DNA of 34,211 nucleotides from an uncultured Treponema sp. (GTDB taxonomy: Bacteria; Spirochaetota; Spirochaetia; Treponematales; Treponemataceae): NCBI GenBank assembly GCA_905372235.1, contig CAJPOF010000018.1:1-34211 (forward strand). Direction: 5' to 3'. Made by a program: the position numbers and the translations under genes. Of the stretch, positions 16,359 to 24,932 are shown piece after piece. The notes under the pieces are model-generated. The model was not told where the DNA came from, did not search any database, and was given only the letters and a program-made list of their open reading frames with translations. Numbering within the stretch: the stretch's first letter is position 1; each line of letters begins with the position of its first letter.

Positions 16359-17234
16359 CTAATTCTCCCAATGTTTCCAAGCATCTATAAATTCAAGCAT
16401 GAACTGCTGAACGTTGCCAAAATATTTTGCCTGAAACTGAACGGCAGAAATTCCAACATATCTAAAGTGCCAGCTTTCCCAGCGATAGCCAGTTACATCC
16501 TCATAACCTTTCGGAAAACTCAAACTCCAGCCGTATTTTGCGGCATTCTCCTCCGCCCATTTTCCCGCCTTTGTTTCCGCAAATTCGTCTTCTATCGGGG
16601 CAAAATCCAACACAAGCCCAAGCTGATGCTGGCTCGTTCCCGGTCTGGAACTTTCCCGTTCCGCCTCCTCAAGTCCGTCCACACGAACCCAATAATCAAA
16701 AAGATTTTTCTGATATTCGTATGAACGGTATGTTGACCCGACAGTAAGAGTAACACCATCCGCTTTCGCCGCTGCCGCCAAGCGATTCAAAGCGTCATAC
16801 GCCTCCTTGCGAAGAGCGAGCGTATTTTTCGTTATTGCGTACAAATCATTTTTTTTAAGCGAAATCATATTTTTGGGAATATAGTTTTCCGGAAGAAAAT
16901 TCTTTTTGTCCACAAGGAAAAACGGACTTATGTCATCGGAAGAAAAATCTTTTTCCGATTCAAGAACTTTGCGTAAATCAGCAAGAAAAATCTCCTCTCC
17001 ACCTCTAGGAATCGAAAATGTCGCCCTAAACCTTTCGTTCATATTTGAAAGAACCGAATCGAGTTTTTCAAGTTCAGAATTAGCCACCGCATTTTCCACA
17101 TTGGAAAAAGCCATCGGCGCAGAATCCGTAGAGCCGGAACTGGTTTTTCCGAACGCTTTCGAACACCCCGACACGCCAAAAAAAATAATTGCGCTCAAAA
17201 TAAAATTAATTCCAAAATACAGGATTTTTTTCAT
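16359..17234 (-). CDS. VanY-like D-alanyl-D-alanine carboxypeptidase lipoprotein
   Basis: Zinc peptidase of the M15/VanY family that trims D-Ala from peptidoglycan peptides. The start at 17234 (MKKILYFG) has GGGGTGAG just upstream; an ATG eight codons earlier lacks a site. The lipobox FGVSGC places the lipidated Cys at residue 24, so the enzyme is membrane-anchored in the envelope. The metal and catalytic residues are present: TSQHQLGLVLD (His203, Asp210), then YRWESWHFRYVG (Glu253, His256). A family-typical GSTYRSYEYQ precedes them. Residues ~25-130 are a non-catalytic spacer. The gene follows the small AT-hook-like gene by about 45 bases and converges on the PI-PLC gene. Confidence 0.92.
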   Translation of the reverse strand: MKKILYFGINFILSAIIFFGVSGCSKAFGKTSSGSTDSAPMAFSNVENAVANSELEKLDSVLSNMNERFRATFSIPRGGEEIFLADLRKVLESEKDFSSDDISPFFLVDKKNFLPENYIPKNMISLKKNDLYAITKNTLALRKEAYDALNRLAAAAKADGVTLTVGSTYRSYEYQKNLFDYWVRVDGLEEAERESSRPGTSQHQLGLVLDFAPIEDEFAETKAGKWAEENAAKYGWSLSFPKGYEDVTGYRWESWHFRYVGISAVQFQAKYFGNVQQFMLEFIDAWKHWEN

Positions 17235-17279
17235 TTTCTCACCCCACTTAAAATGCATTTACAGAAATTTGGCGGCTGC

Positions 17280-17708
17280 CTATTTTTGCCAAGCGTCCAA
17301 AGTATTTTTGCAAGATTCCAGTTCCGCCGTCAGAATATTCAGTTTTTCCCGAAAAATCGCCTCTTCCTCGGCACTCACGGAAATGCGAACCTTGCTTTCA
17401 ATTTCCGGGATTTCCTGATTCTCAAGGACAAAAATACGCCGCCTTGCACCGGTGATAATCTTGGGCGGACGACCGCCTTTTTTTCCGTTTTCCTTGCTGG
17501 CAATTTTTTTTGCCCTGCTGGTAGATTTTCCGTTATACGAATAAAGCGAATCTATCCAAAAACGAAGATTTTTAAGTTCCCGCCCGATTTCAAAAGCGAT
17601 TCCTTCGATGTCATCGTCCGAAAAATCCTTTGAAATCTCCGGAAGCCTGGAATTCAGTTCCTCAAGTCTGGAAATCGCCGTATAGATGGCGTCCGTTTTC
17701 TTGCTCAT
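17280..17708 (-). CDS. Hypothetical protein with AT-hook-like KKGGRPPK motif
   Basis: 142 residues from this start (MSKKTDAIY). An ATG three codons upstream at 17717 is also possible, and neither has a good ribosome site. No family is recognised. A central basic segment, NGKKGGRPPK, has the GRP core of an AT-hook, a minor-groove DNA-binding motif common in small plasmid and phage proteins. It is flanked by helical acidic regions, the C-terminal one likely a coiled coil (EEEAIFREKLNILTAELESC). It is divergent from the FtsX gene at 17837, and the operator at 17818-17835 lies between them. A DNA-binding or regulatory role is possible but unproven. Confidence 0.6.
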   Translation of the reverse strand: MSKKTDAIYTAISRLEELNSRLPEISKDFSDDDIEGIAFEIGRELKNLRFWIDSLYSYNGKSTSRAKKIASKENGKKGGRPPKIITGARRRIFVLENQEIPEIESKVRISVSAEEEAIFREKLNILTAELESCKNTLDAWQK

Positions 17709-17795
17709 AGGGTACATTAACCCAAAATTTTAGGTATTTCAATCGTTATTGAAAAAAGTAAATCCGTTCCGACGCGTCCGCAGGCTGCCTGCAAT

Positions 17796-17835
17796 TTGAA
17801 CAGAATCGGGAAAAATGTTAGTATCTGCTAACCAA
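17796..17835 (+). promoter_or_regulatory. Promoter and metal-box-like operator of the FtsX-ATPase pair
   Basis: -35 TTGAAC (17796-17801), 17-bp spacer, -10 TAGTAT (17819-17824). The palindrome TTAGTATCTGCTAACCAA (17818-17835) covers the -10 and the expected start site, and matches 14 of 18 positions of the operator at 26841-26858 before the FTR1 gene. The gene's ATG follows at 17837 with no ribosome site, so the mRNA may be nearly leaderless. DtxR/TroR-like repression is inferred from the resemblance to TTAGGTTAGnCTAACCTAA-type boxes. Confidence 0.55.
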
Positions 17836-17836
17836 T

Positions 17837-19042
17837 ATGAAATTTCTTAACAAACTTCCCATCAAAAATATTTTTGCACGGTCAGGACGAAGCGTTTCGC
17901 TGCTTGTTTTTTCGGTTCTGCTTGCAATCACGACTTTCGGCGGCTCTCTTATAGTAGAAAGCCTTAAAAACGGACTAAAAAATCTTGAAAATCGCCTTGG
18001 CGCGGACATTTTGATTGTCCCCTACGAAGCAAGAACAAAAGAGACAATCGAAAACCTGCTTCTGAACGGAAACCGAACGACTTTCTATATGCCATCAAAA
18101 TATCTGGAAATTCTGTCCAAAATAGACGGAATCCAAAAAATTTCGCCGCAAATTTTTCTGTCGTCTCTTAGCGCCGGATGCTGCTCCGTGACTTTGCAGC
18201 TTATCGGCTTTGAGCCGGAAACGGACTTTACGGTTCAGCCTTGGGCGGCAGAAACTTACAAAGGAAAACTGAAAGACGGTGAAATCCTTGTCGGAAGCCG
18301 GGTAACAATTCCGGAAAACGAGACACTGATGTTCTACGGAATTCCGTGCCATGTGGCTGGACAGCTGAAACATACCGGCTCAGGGCTGGACAACGCCGTC
18401 TACATGAACCTGAACACAATAAAAAGGATGGTCAAAAAAGCGTCCGAAATGCCGCATTCCCCCACAGGAAAAGTCGATGCGGAAAACACAATTTCTTCGC
18501 TAATGATAAAAGCTGCTGACGGATATTCAGTAAAAGACATCGCCGGCTACATAAACATACACCAAAGAAAAATTCGTGCGGTAACCGCAAAAAGCATGAC
18601 AAGCGATGTTTCCGATTCATTAAGCGGCATTACAAAAATTGTCAAAGTCCTAATCGTAATTATGTGGATTTTGTGCGTCACGATGATGATGATTGTCTTT
18701 TCGATGATAATGAACGAGCGGAAAAAAGAATTTGCGATTCTAAGAATGATTGGAGTTTCTCGAAAAAAACTCGCTTCGCTCATCGTGTCGGAAAGTGTAA
18801 TTCTTGGACTTTCCGGCGGCATAATTGGAATCGTCACCGTAATGCTTTTTGGAATCTCGTTTAAAAATCTAATTCAGGAAAGCCTCGGACTTCCTTATCT
18901 GATGCCGGAAATCATCAAGATTGTAATACTTTGCGTGATGACGCTATTAATCTCTGCCGTAAGCGGAGCTACCGCCTCTGCGATGTCCGCAATAAAAATA
19001 AGCCGCCAAGACACGGGACTTATCCTCAGAGACGAAAACTAA
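17837..19042 (+). CDS. FtsX/MacB-type ABC transporter permease with CC motif
   Basis: Inner-membrane permease-like subunit of a MacB/LolC-class ABC module of 401 residues. An N-terminal helix (residues ~18-40) is followed by a large extracytoplasmic domain (~41-260) and three C-terminal helices with the FtsX core (NERKKEFAILRMIGVSRKK). The extracytoplasmic domain carries a vicinal cysteine pair, SAGCCSV (Cys115-Cys116), followed by IGFEPETDFTVQPW, a pattern I associate with permeases near DUF4418 and iron genes. Such modules act mechanically on envelope partners and need not transport small molecules. The ATPase gene begins 12 bases downstream. Confidence 0.88.
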   Translation: MKFLNKLPIKNIFARSGRSVSLLVFSVLLAITTFGGSLIVESLKNGLKNLENRLGADILIVPYEARTKETIENLLLNGNRTTFYMPSKYLEILSKIDGIQKISPQIFLSSLSAGCCSVTLQLIGFEPETDFTVQPWAAETYKGKLKDGEILVGSRVTIPENETLMFYGIPCHVAGQLKHTGSGLDNAVYMNLNTIKRMVKKASEMPHSPTGKVDAENTISSLMIKAADGYSVKDIAGYINIHQRKIRAVTAKSMTSDVSDSLSGITKIVKVLIVIMWILCVTMMMIVFSMIMNERKKEFAILRMIGVSRKKLASLIVSESVILGLSGGIIGIVTVMLFGISFKNLIQESLGLPYLMPEIIKIVILCVMTLLISAVSGATASAMSAIKISRQDTGLILRDEN

Positions 19043-19053
19043 AGGGGAACAAA

Positions 19054-19755
19054 ATGCTTTTAAGTGCCGAAGGAATTTCTCGCAAATATATGCGCCAAAC
19101 AAAAAATTCGAATTATTTTTACGCCGTCCAAAAGACGGATTTCGCAATCAGCCAAGGCTCTATCGTAGAAATCGTCGGACGGTCGGGAAGCGGAAAAAGC
19201 ACCTTTCTTAGCATGATGAGCGGAATGCTCAAGCCCTCTGAAGGACGGATTTTTCTAAAAGCGGACGCAGCGGACAAAAATCCGACAGACATCTACAAAA
19301 TGGACGACGCATCGCTTTCAAGGTTCAGGAACAAGAATTTCGGCGTGATTCCACAAGTGCAGAGCGGACTGAACGGGCTTCCCGTGGTCGAAAACGTGAT
19401 GCTTCCTGCTTTAGTTTACGGTGAAGAAAGCCCGGAATTAAAAGAGAAAGCCGTTCATCTTCTTGAAAAAGTAGGAATCAAAAATCTGCAAAATGAAAGA
19501 CCCGGCAGCCTTAGCGGCGGAGAACTTCGCCGAATGTCCATAGCCCGCTCGCTGATAAACAGCCCAGCCTTCATCTTTGCGGACGAACCCACCGGCGACC
19601 TCGATGACGAGAACACGCACAACGTCCTTTCCCTTCTAAAAAAAATCGCAAAAGAAGAAAACGTAGGAATTCTTCTTGTTACGCATGAAACCGATGCGGC
19701 AAAATATGCGGACGCAATCTACACGATGGCAGGCGGCGTATTGAAAATCAACTGA
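19054..19755 (+). CDS. ABC transporter ATP-binding protein, partner of the preceding permease
   Basis: LolD/MacB-class ATPase of 233 residues. The start at 19054 has AAAGGGGA upstream; the frame is open further back into the permease gene but without a site. Walker A is GRSGSGKST, the signature LSGGELRRMSIARS and Walker B FIFADEPTGDLD, with the H-loop in LLVTHET. The Q-loop region (VIPQVQSGLNGLPVVENVM) is normal. It forms a two-gene operon with the FtsX permease. Its 3' end overlaps the convergent ATPase gene of the second ABC module by 8 bp. Confidence 0.92.
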   Translation: MLLSAEGISRKYMRQTKNSNYFYAVQKTDFAISQGSIVEIVGRSGSGKSTFLSMMSGMLKPSEGRIFLKADAADKNPTDIYKMDDASLSRFRNKNFGVIPQVQSGLNGLPVVENVMLPALVYGEESPELKEKAVHLLEKVGIKNLQNERPGSLSGGELRRMSIARSLINSPAFIFADEPTGDLDDENTHNVLSLLKKIAKEENVGILLVTHETDAAKYADAIYTMAGGVLKIN

Positions 19756-20425
19756 AATGACCGTCCCGGATTTCTTTATGAAATTTTCCATGCTCCAAAA
19801 CAATTGTCCTTTCAGCGAATCGGGCGACTTCCGGAGCATGTGTAACCACTATAATCGTTTTCCCTTCCGCATGTAGTTTCTTGAAAATGTCGATGACAAT
19901 GTTCTCGTTAGCTTCGTCCAGATTTCCCGTCGGCTCGTCCGCAAGGATTATCGCAGGGTGATTTATCAAAGCCCGTGCAATGCAGACACGCTGCTGCTCG
20001 CCACCCGACAGTTGGTGAGGAAGATGTTTTGCACGCTCCTTTAGCCCTACAAGTTCAAGCATTTCCATGGCTTCTTGTTCATCGGGCATACTATGATAAT
20101 ATTGGCTTACCATCACATTCTCAATCGCTGTAAGGTAGTTCACAAGGTGGAACTGCTGGAATACAAGACCTATTTTGTCCCGCCTTATGTTCGTCAAATC
20201 CCTGGAATTTTGCTTTGCAACGTCAACGCCGTCCAAAATCACTTCGCCGCTGGTCGGTTTATCCATGCAGCTGATTATGTTGAGCATGGTCGATTTTCCC
20301 GAACCGGAAGGACCCATTATCGCAACCCATTCTCCTTTCTCAACGTTCAGGCTGACGTTCTTCAACGCCTCGACCGTTCCGCCGCTGTAAATCTTTGATA
20401 TATTCTTTATTTCAAGCAATGCCAT
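19748..20425 (-). CDS. ABC transporter ATP-binding protein of the iron operon
   Basis: LolD/MacB-class ATPase of 225 residues and the last gene of the minus-strand iron operon. Walker A is GPSGSGKST, the Q-loop VFQQFHLVNYLTAIENV, the signature LSGGEQQRVCIARAL, Walker B IILADEPTGNLD and the H-loop VVTHAPEV. It corresponds by order to the ATPase of the Campylobacter cj1658-cj1663 and FetABCDEF clusters and should drive the two FtsX permeases encoded just upstream (50-base gap). The C-terminus overlaps the convergent ATPase gene by 8 bp. Confidence 0.93.
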   Translation of the reverse strand: MALLEIKNISKIYSGGTVEALKNVSLNVEKGEWVAIMGPSGSGKSTMLNIISCMDKPTSGEVILDGVDVAKQNSRDLTNIRRDKIGLVFQQFHLVNYLTAIENVMVSQYYHSMPDEQEAMEMLELVGLKERAKHLPHQLSGGEQQRVCIARALINHPAIILADEPTGNLDEANENIVIDIFKKLHAEGKTIIVVTHAPEVARFAERTIVLEHGKFHKEIRDGHFS

Positions 20426-20475
20426 CTTTCACTCCTATTAATTTTTATCACAAGTACGCCGCAAAAACGAACGCC

Positions 20476-21609
20476 CTACTCTCCTCGCAAGACCAATGCG
20501 GGGTCAACATCGGTGGCGCTTCTTACGGGTATCACGCAAGCAAGTGCCGTCACCATAACCGAAACAACAACCGTCAGCGGAACTATAAGCCAATTAAACG
20601 AAATGCTTCTGGTGAACACGTTCATGCTGACGGCTTCCGCAAAGAAATAGCCAAGCACGACCCCCAGCGCACCGCCCAATGCGCCAAGGAAAAGCCCTTC
20701 GCCAAGGAATTCCCATACGATTTCTCTGTTGGAAGCACCCAGCGCCTTCTTCAATCCGATTTCACGCCGCCGTTCCGTAACGACAGCCATCATCGTTGTA
20801 GCAACACAGACCATCGTCAATATAAGGACGATTATCGTAACTATATAGACCAACGCCTGAAGTTTTCCAAGCACCGTTCCTTCAGATTGGGTTACTCGCT
20901 TAACAAGACGCGGAGAAATTTCAGGCACGTTTTTGGAAATTTCTTCGGCAATGCTTTTTAATTCCTCGCCGCCAGCCGAAATCGAACATTCAACCACATC
21001 CACAAGCCCTGAAAAACCGCTAAGATTCTCCACATCGACCATGCTCATGTATATGCAGTCCTCTTCGCTTCCGCCGGTCTGCAAAATTCCCGAGACCTTG
21101 AACCTTTTGTCGAATTTATTTCCAAATCCGTCAACTCCATGAGCCAAAAATTCCCTGCCAACAGAAAGTCCTGTAATTTCCGCCACACTCTGACCTATCA
21201 ACGCCTCCGCCGGCTTCTCAGGATAAGAACCCGAAACAAACCAATAGGGACTGGTTTTTTTTAGTTCCCCAAAATCAGTTCCGGCCGCAACAAACGGCTG
21301 CTCATTCACACGCACATTCTGATATTTAAGCGGAGTAAGCCCCACGACAGAATCCTTGGGGAAATATTTTTCGGCACTGCGCAAAGAATCAAGCGAAAAA
21401 CTTTCCGTTCCCGAGGATACCAAAAGAATATTCGCTCCATAAGAACGTAGTTCTTTTCCCATCTGCCTAGGAACATCATAATAAATCGTCACAAGTCCGC
21501 TAAGCACGGTAGACCCGATTGCAATCGCAAGCAAAGCCGTAAGCATTCTGCTCCTGCGCCGCACCAACGAACTTGTTATCATTTTCAGATAAAAATTTGT
21601 CTTTGTCAT
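20476..21609 (-). CDS. FtsX-type permease, second of the iron operon
   Basis: 377 residues with a MacB-like layout: one N-terminal helix (LTALLAIAIGSTVLSGLV), an extracytoplasmic domain from about residue 45 to 255 (RSYGANILLVSSG), and three C-terminal helices with the FtsX core (TERRREIGLKKALGASNRE). It starts 15 bases after the preceding FtsX gene, so translation is probably coupled. Two unequal FtsX proteins next to DUF2318 and P19 are the hallmark of the FetABCDEF-type accessory set. The set improves iron uptake by FTR1/P19 in the systems studied, though its exact mechanism is unclear. Confidence 0.9.
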   Translation of the reverse strand: MTKTNFYLKMITSSLVRRRSRMLTALLAIAIGSTVLSGLVTIYYDVPRQMGKELRSYGANILLVSSGTESFSLDSLRSAEKYFPKDSVVGLTPLKYQNVRVNEQPFVAAGTDFGELKKTSPYWFVSGSYPEKPAEALIGQSVAEITGLSVGREFLAHGVDGFGNKFDKRFKVSGILQTGGSEEDCIYMSMVDVENLSGFSGLVDVVECSISAGGEELKSIAEEISKNVPEISPRLVKRVTQSEGTVLGKLQALVYIVTIIVLILTMVCVATTMMAVVTERRREIGLKKALGASNREIVWEFLGEGLFLGALGGALGVVLGYFFAEAVSMNVFTRSISFNWLIVPLTVVVSVMVTALACVIPVRSATDVDPALVLRGE

Positions 21610-21624
21610 ACAATCTCCGAATGC

Positions 21625-22896
21625 CTAGCGACCGTGCAGAACTTCCGCAGGCTCAAGCGCAAGTATCATGCGGATTGAAGGAATGCTTCCTGCCATCGTA
21701 ACAAGAAAAATCAATATCGCAACCAACGGAATAACGACGGGCGTTACCGCTATCGCAGAGCCGAAAACCGTCCTTCCGATGATTTGGGCAAAATCGCATC
21801 CGGCAAAATACCCCACTAGTCCGCCCAAAATTGCAGTTATTATTATTTCAGTAAGCACAAGCCAAGCGACAGGCGTATCGTGAGCTCCAATCGCCTTCAA
21901 AAGACCTATCTCTTTGCTGCGTTCCATCACGCTCGCCGTAACCAAATTTGAAATTCCAAGAGCAGACGCAATCAGGCTCAAAACCGTAATCAGAAGCATC
22001 AAAAGCTGGGTCTTCCCCAATATCGCGCCTTCGCTTTCGGCAACCTGACGAACGGGCTTTGCGACCGCATTGCTTATGACCTCTTGAATCTGATAGCAGA
22101 TGGAAGAAACGTATGCCGTGCAGTACCAAGTTTCTCGCTCGGCATTTGTAAGGCTCTCAGGATTCTGCGCCGCTCTTCGGGCAAGTTCATTGTCCGGACT
22201 TGTAAGCGCGCTGACCTCGATGGAATTTATAAGCCCTTCCTTCCCGACCAACGCCTGCGCATCATGCAGATTCATAAAAATCCTGGAATCCTCTTCGCCG
22301 CCGCCATCAAAAATACTTTTCACCACAAAAGACTTTGCCGCAGCACTTCCCTTCAGAAAAACAGAATCGCCAGCGTTCAAATTAAGTTCTTCGGCAATCT
22401 CCCTTCCGACCATCACGGAATTCTCGTCCGAATCTTTAAGCCAAGGTCCGCCGCTTATATGCCACCAACTTTTCATACTTATCATGCCCGTATCAAGTTC
22501 TTCCCCGGTGGGAAGCGAAAGATGGTGATTGAACCATGTTCCCGTCACTCCGATTTTTTTCCCGTCAAGAAGCACCTCCGCCACAAGATATGGCGCATAG
22601 TCAACAATATTGAACGCCCAAAAAATCGTCTTGATTTTTCCAAGTTCATCTTCCCTAAGAAATTTTTCGCTTCCGCCGTCAACGCCGTAAATATCGCTCA
22701 AAAGACTTGCCGTCTGCGGAACAACCCGGATGTTCGCTCCGTAGGTCTTCAATTCCTGATTCACTTTATCGCCCACGCCGAACATGACATTCAGCATTGC
22801 CGTGGCAAGACTTGCACCCAGAGCAATCGTAAACGCTATCATCGCCATCTTGCCTTTCTGCCGCCTAAACGACTGAAAAACCATCCTCCAAAACAT
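21625..22896 (-). CDS. FtsX-type permease, first of the iron operon
   Basis: 423 residues: N-terminal helix (MAMIAFTIALGASLATAMLN), extracytoplasmic domain (TYGANIRVVPQTASLL onward, ~250 residues) and three C-terminal helices with SVMERSKEIGLLKAIGAHD. The ATG shares one base with the upstream DUF2318 stop codon (TGATG), showing translational coupling, and AGGAGG lies just before it. It pairs with the next FtsX and the ATPase at 19748-20425. The extracytoplasmic domain includes long acidic and Trp-rich insertions (TIFWAFNIVDYAPYL) that may contact P19 or the DUF2318 protein; this is inference. Confidence 0.9.
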   Translation of the reverse strand: MFWRMVFQSFRRQKGKMAMIAFTIALGASLATAMLNVMFGVGDKVNQELKTYGANIRVVPQTASLLSDIYGVDGGSEKFLREDELGKIKTIFWAFNIVDYAPYLVAEVLLDGKKIGVTGTWFNHHLSLPTGEELDTGMISMKSWWHISGGPWLKDSDENSVMVGREIAEELNLNAGDSVFLKGSAAAKSFVVKSIFDGGGEEDSRIFMNLHDAQALVGKEGLINSIEVSALTSPDNELARRAAQNPESLTNAERETWYCTAYVSSICYQIQEVISNAVAKPVRQVAESEGAILGKTQLLMLLITVLSLIASALGISNLVTASVMERSKEIGLLKAIGAHDTPVAWLVLTEIIITAILGGLVGYFAGCDFAQIIGRTVFGSAIAVTPVVIPLVAILIFLVTMAGSIPSIRMILALEPAEVLHGR

Positions 22897-24152
22897 CAGC
22901 GAAACCTCCTCTTCTCGACCTCAAGATCCTTGACGTTGATTCGGATTTCTCCGTCCTCAATGACATACGGCAACGGAATCGGATTGCAGCCACCTTTGAA
23001 TCCGATTGTGTTTATATTCATCACCACATCGCAAAGTTTGCAGATTACCTGACTACCTTTTTGGTAATAACCTGTCGCGCCGCATATCTCGCAGGCATCA
23101 AAACCTATCCCAAACGCAAAAGCGTTTTTCTGAATTATGATAAACCTGATTCCAACGTCGTCCTGGGTCTTGTATTCAAATCTGTGCAGATTCCCGTCAG
23201 AAACCCGCTCAACCGGAACGGAAACAATGTCTCCGCTAAGAGTGAACGATTCCGCCGCGGAAAGCCGTACTTCCTTTTTGCTGATTTTCTGAAGAGCCGT
23301 AAGATTCACGACCGAAAGCGTTCCAATCAAAAGAAACGCAAAAACCCATCGCCTTTGATTTCTGCATTTCGCGCGGATTTTCCTGTGTTCCGCAGGATTT
23401 GAATACGGCTCTGCATTGTGAAAACTTTTGTAGAAAAGCGCGAGCGCAATGACAAGAAGAACCGCAAGAACCGCAAAAAGAAAAAGATTCCCGTGATTCG
23501 AGAAAAAGCGATTCATGTTCCGCATTCCCCGACTCCATCTTATCCACCTCCGGATAAGCATCTGGTTTATGATGTACGGAAACACAATCAGAAAATTCAT
23601 TACGTATACAAAAAGCGAAAGAACCCTCGAATATCCAACGGAAAGATTTGCAAGAACCTTATAAACCGACAGCAACAAAAAAAAGACAAGAACCAGACCA
23701 AAACAAAATCCAATCAACTTAAAAAGATAATCCGTGCTGAACACGCTCTGCCCTTTTATAAGAAAATGAAAAGGATAAAGCAAATCGGCAGGAAGATAAT
23801 ATATAAAAAGGCCCGCAGAAAAAAGCGAACCTGCTGCATTCAGAACGATAGAATTTATCCTGGGATTTTTTTTGTGAAGAATTCCAAAATTAAATGCGAA
23901 ATAAACAAGGCTCGAAACAAGAAGAATTCCCCCAAGATAAAGATTGAAAATAAGCATCTTCTTGTCCCTGACAAGATAAAAGTGTCTAAGAACCGCAACC
24001 AAAACTGCGCCCAAAAGACCCGCAAGGCTTCCAAACAGAACCACCTTTTTCTGACGGCGCGTCTCAAAAAGCACCGTCAAAGCCAAAATCAAGGCATAGA
24101 CAATTCCTGGAGCTGCCAAATCTCTAACAACCCAAACAAAATATTTAAGCAT
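22896..24152 (-). CDS. DUF2318 membrane protein with Cys-rich (Fe-S-type) C-terminal domain
   Basis: 418 residues from the ATG at 24152, which has AAGG six bases upstream; a GTG 16 codons earlier lacks a site. The N-terminal ~300 residues hold about eight membrane helices. The C-terminal extracytoplasmic domain is the DUF2318 signature: DACEICG (Cys354, Cys357), VICKLC (Cys371, Cys374) and FKGGCNPIP (Cys389). These cysteines are thought to hold a metal or Fe-S centre. In Campylobacter-type loci this gene (cj1660 position) lies between P19 and the FtsX pair, as here. It probably passes electrons or metal in the envelope during iron import. Confidence 0.9.
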   Translation of the reverse strand: MLKYFVWVVRDLAAPGIVYALILALTVLFETRRQKKVVLFGSLAGLLGAVLVAVLRHFYLVRDKKMLIFNLYLGGILLVSSLVYFAFNFGILHKKNPRINSIVLNAAGSLFSAGLFIYYLPADLLYPFHFLIKGQSVFSTDYLFKLIGFCFGLVLVFFLLLSVYKVLANLSVGYSRVLSLFVYVMNFLIVFPYIINQMLIRRWIRWSRGMRNMNRFFSNHGNLFLFAVLAVLLVIALALFYKSFHNAEPYSNPAEHRKIRAKCRNQRRWVFAFLLIGTLSVVNLTALQKISKKEVRLSAAESFTLSGDIVSVPVERVSDGNLHRFEYKTQDDVGIRFIIIQKNAFAFGIGFDACEICGATGYYQKGSQVICKLCDVVMNINTIGFKGGCNPIPLPYVIEDGEIRINVKDLEVEKRRFR

Positions 24153-24190
24153 AACGACCTTAAAATCCGAGAGGACAGAACCTCTTCTAC

Positions 24191-24226
24191 GCAAAAACAC
24201 GCACTGAAAATAACTTTCAATGCGTG
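24191..24226 (-). terminator. Internal terminator or attenuator after the P19 gene
   Basis: On the minus strand the arms CACGCA-TTGAAA and TTTTCAGTGCGTG form a long stem (11 pairs, one mismatch) with a 5-base loop and five T after it. It lies 44 bases beyond the P19 stop and ahead of the DUF2318 start. FTR1 and P19 should therefore be made in excess over the accessory proteins. Confidence 0.7.
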
Positions 24227-24269
24227 CTTACAAAAGAAAGATAGATTTTACTAAGAATAGTAAATCACA

Positions 24270-24875
24270 TTACCAAGCCGGTCCGTTCCATTCCCAGTCT
24301 GACCAAACAACGTCCAAAGTCTTCTTTGTCCAGTAGTTTGCGAAAGTTCCAGAAACACCAGTCGTCTTGTCCGTGTGAAGAAGATATCCCTGTTCCTCTG
24401 GGCTGTGAATCTTGAATGTAACAGTGTAAGAACCATTTGGAATTGGTTCGATGTTCGCACCATAGTGAGGACCATCAGAAGCGTTCATGTTCATGAATGT
24501 GCCTGATGCAGCAACCTTTCCGGTAGCGTTTGACTTGATTTCATAGTCAACCGTAAGATATGGAACGAAGTCACCAACTCCGTAGCCAAGGTCATTCTCA
24601 CCTGCGGAGATGTCAGCCTCAATGTGGAAAGCATAATCGGCAGCATTGTAAACAGCTCCGTTACCTGCCATGTCTACCGGCTGGAAATAAACTCCGGCTA
24701 CGTTCAAGAAACCAACTTCCTGCTCATCTCCGATGTCGAATTCCTCGAAACCTGTCTCTTCAACGGCAGCGTCATCCATGGAAGACATAGAAGACTTGTT
24801 AGTTGCTTTTGAACATCCAACGAAAGCAAGGCTGATTGCGCTTGCCAATACAAACAAAGACAATGTCTTTTTCAT
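24270..24875 (-). CDS. P19/Tp34-family periplasmic metal-binding lipoprotein
   Basis: Envelope protein that binds iron (and copper in the relatives studied) and supplies FTR1. The 201-residue protein has a lipobox with Cys21 (SLAFVGC) and then an acidic linker. The immunoglobulin-like P19 domain follows: VAGVYFQPVDM, FHIEADI (His84, Glu86), LGYGVGDFVPYLTVDY, GTFMNMNASDGPHYGANI (Met128/Met130, His137) and GYLLHTDKTTGV. These give the Glu/His/Met metal site typical of the family. T. pallidum Tp34 (Tp0971) is the treponemal relative. AAAGGAG lies 6 bases before ATG. It follows the FTR1 gene by 57 bases. Confidence 0.94.
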   Translation of the reverse strand: MKKTLSLFVLASAISLAFVGCSKATNKSSMSSMDDAAVEETGFEEFDIGDEQEVGFLNVAGVYFQPVDMAGNGAVYNAADYAFHIEADISAGENDLGYGVGDFVPYLTVDYEIKSNATGKVAASGTFMNMNASDGPHYGANIEPIPNGSYTVTFKIHSPEEQGYLLHTDKTTGVSGTFANYWTKKTLDVVWSDWEWNGPAW

Positions 24876-24909
24876 AAAAAACTCCTTTAGTTTTTAATAA
24901 CTAATTTAT

Positions 24910-24931
24910 AAAATCCCTTAACGGGAATTTT
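24910..24931 (-). other. Small hairpin between FTR1 and P19 genes
   Basis: AAAATCCC and GGGAATTTT pair with one bulged base around a 5-base loop, directly after the FTR1 stop codon. No T tract is separate from the stem. It could be an mRNA processing or stabilising hairpin; evidence is slight. Confidence 0.3.
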
Positions 24932-24932
24932 C

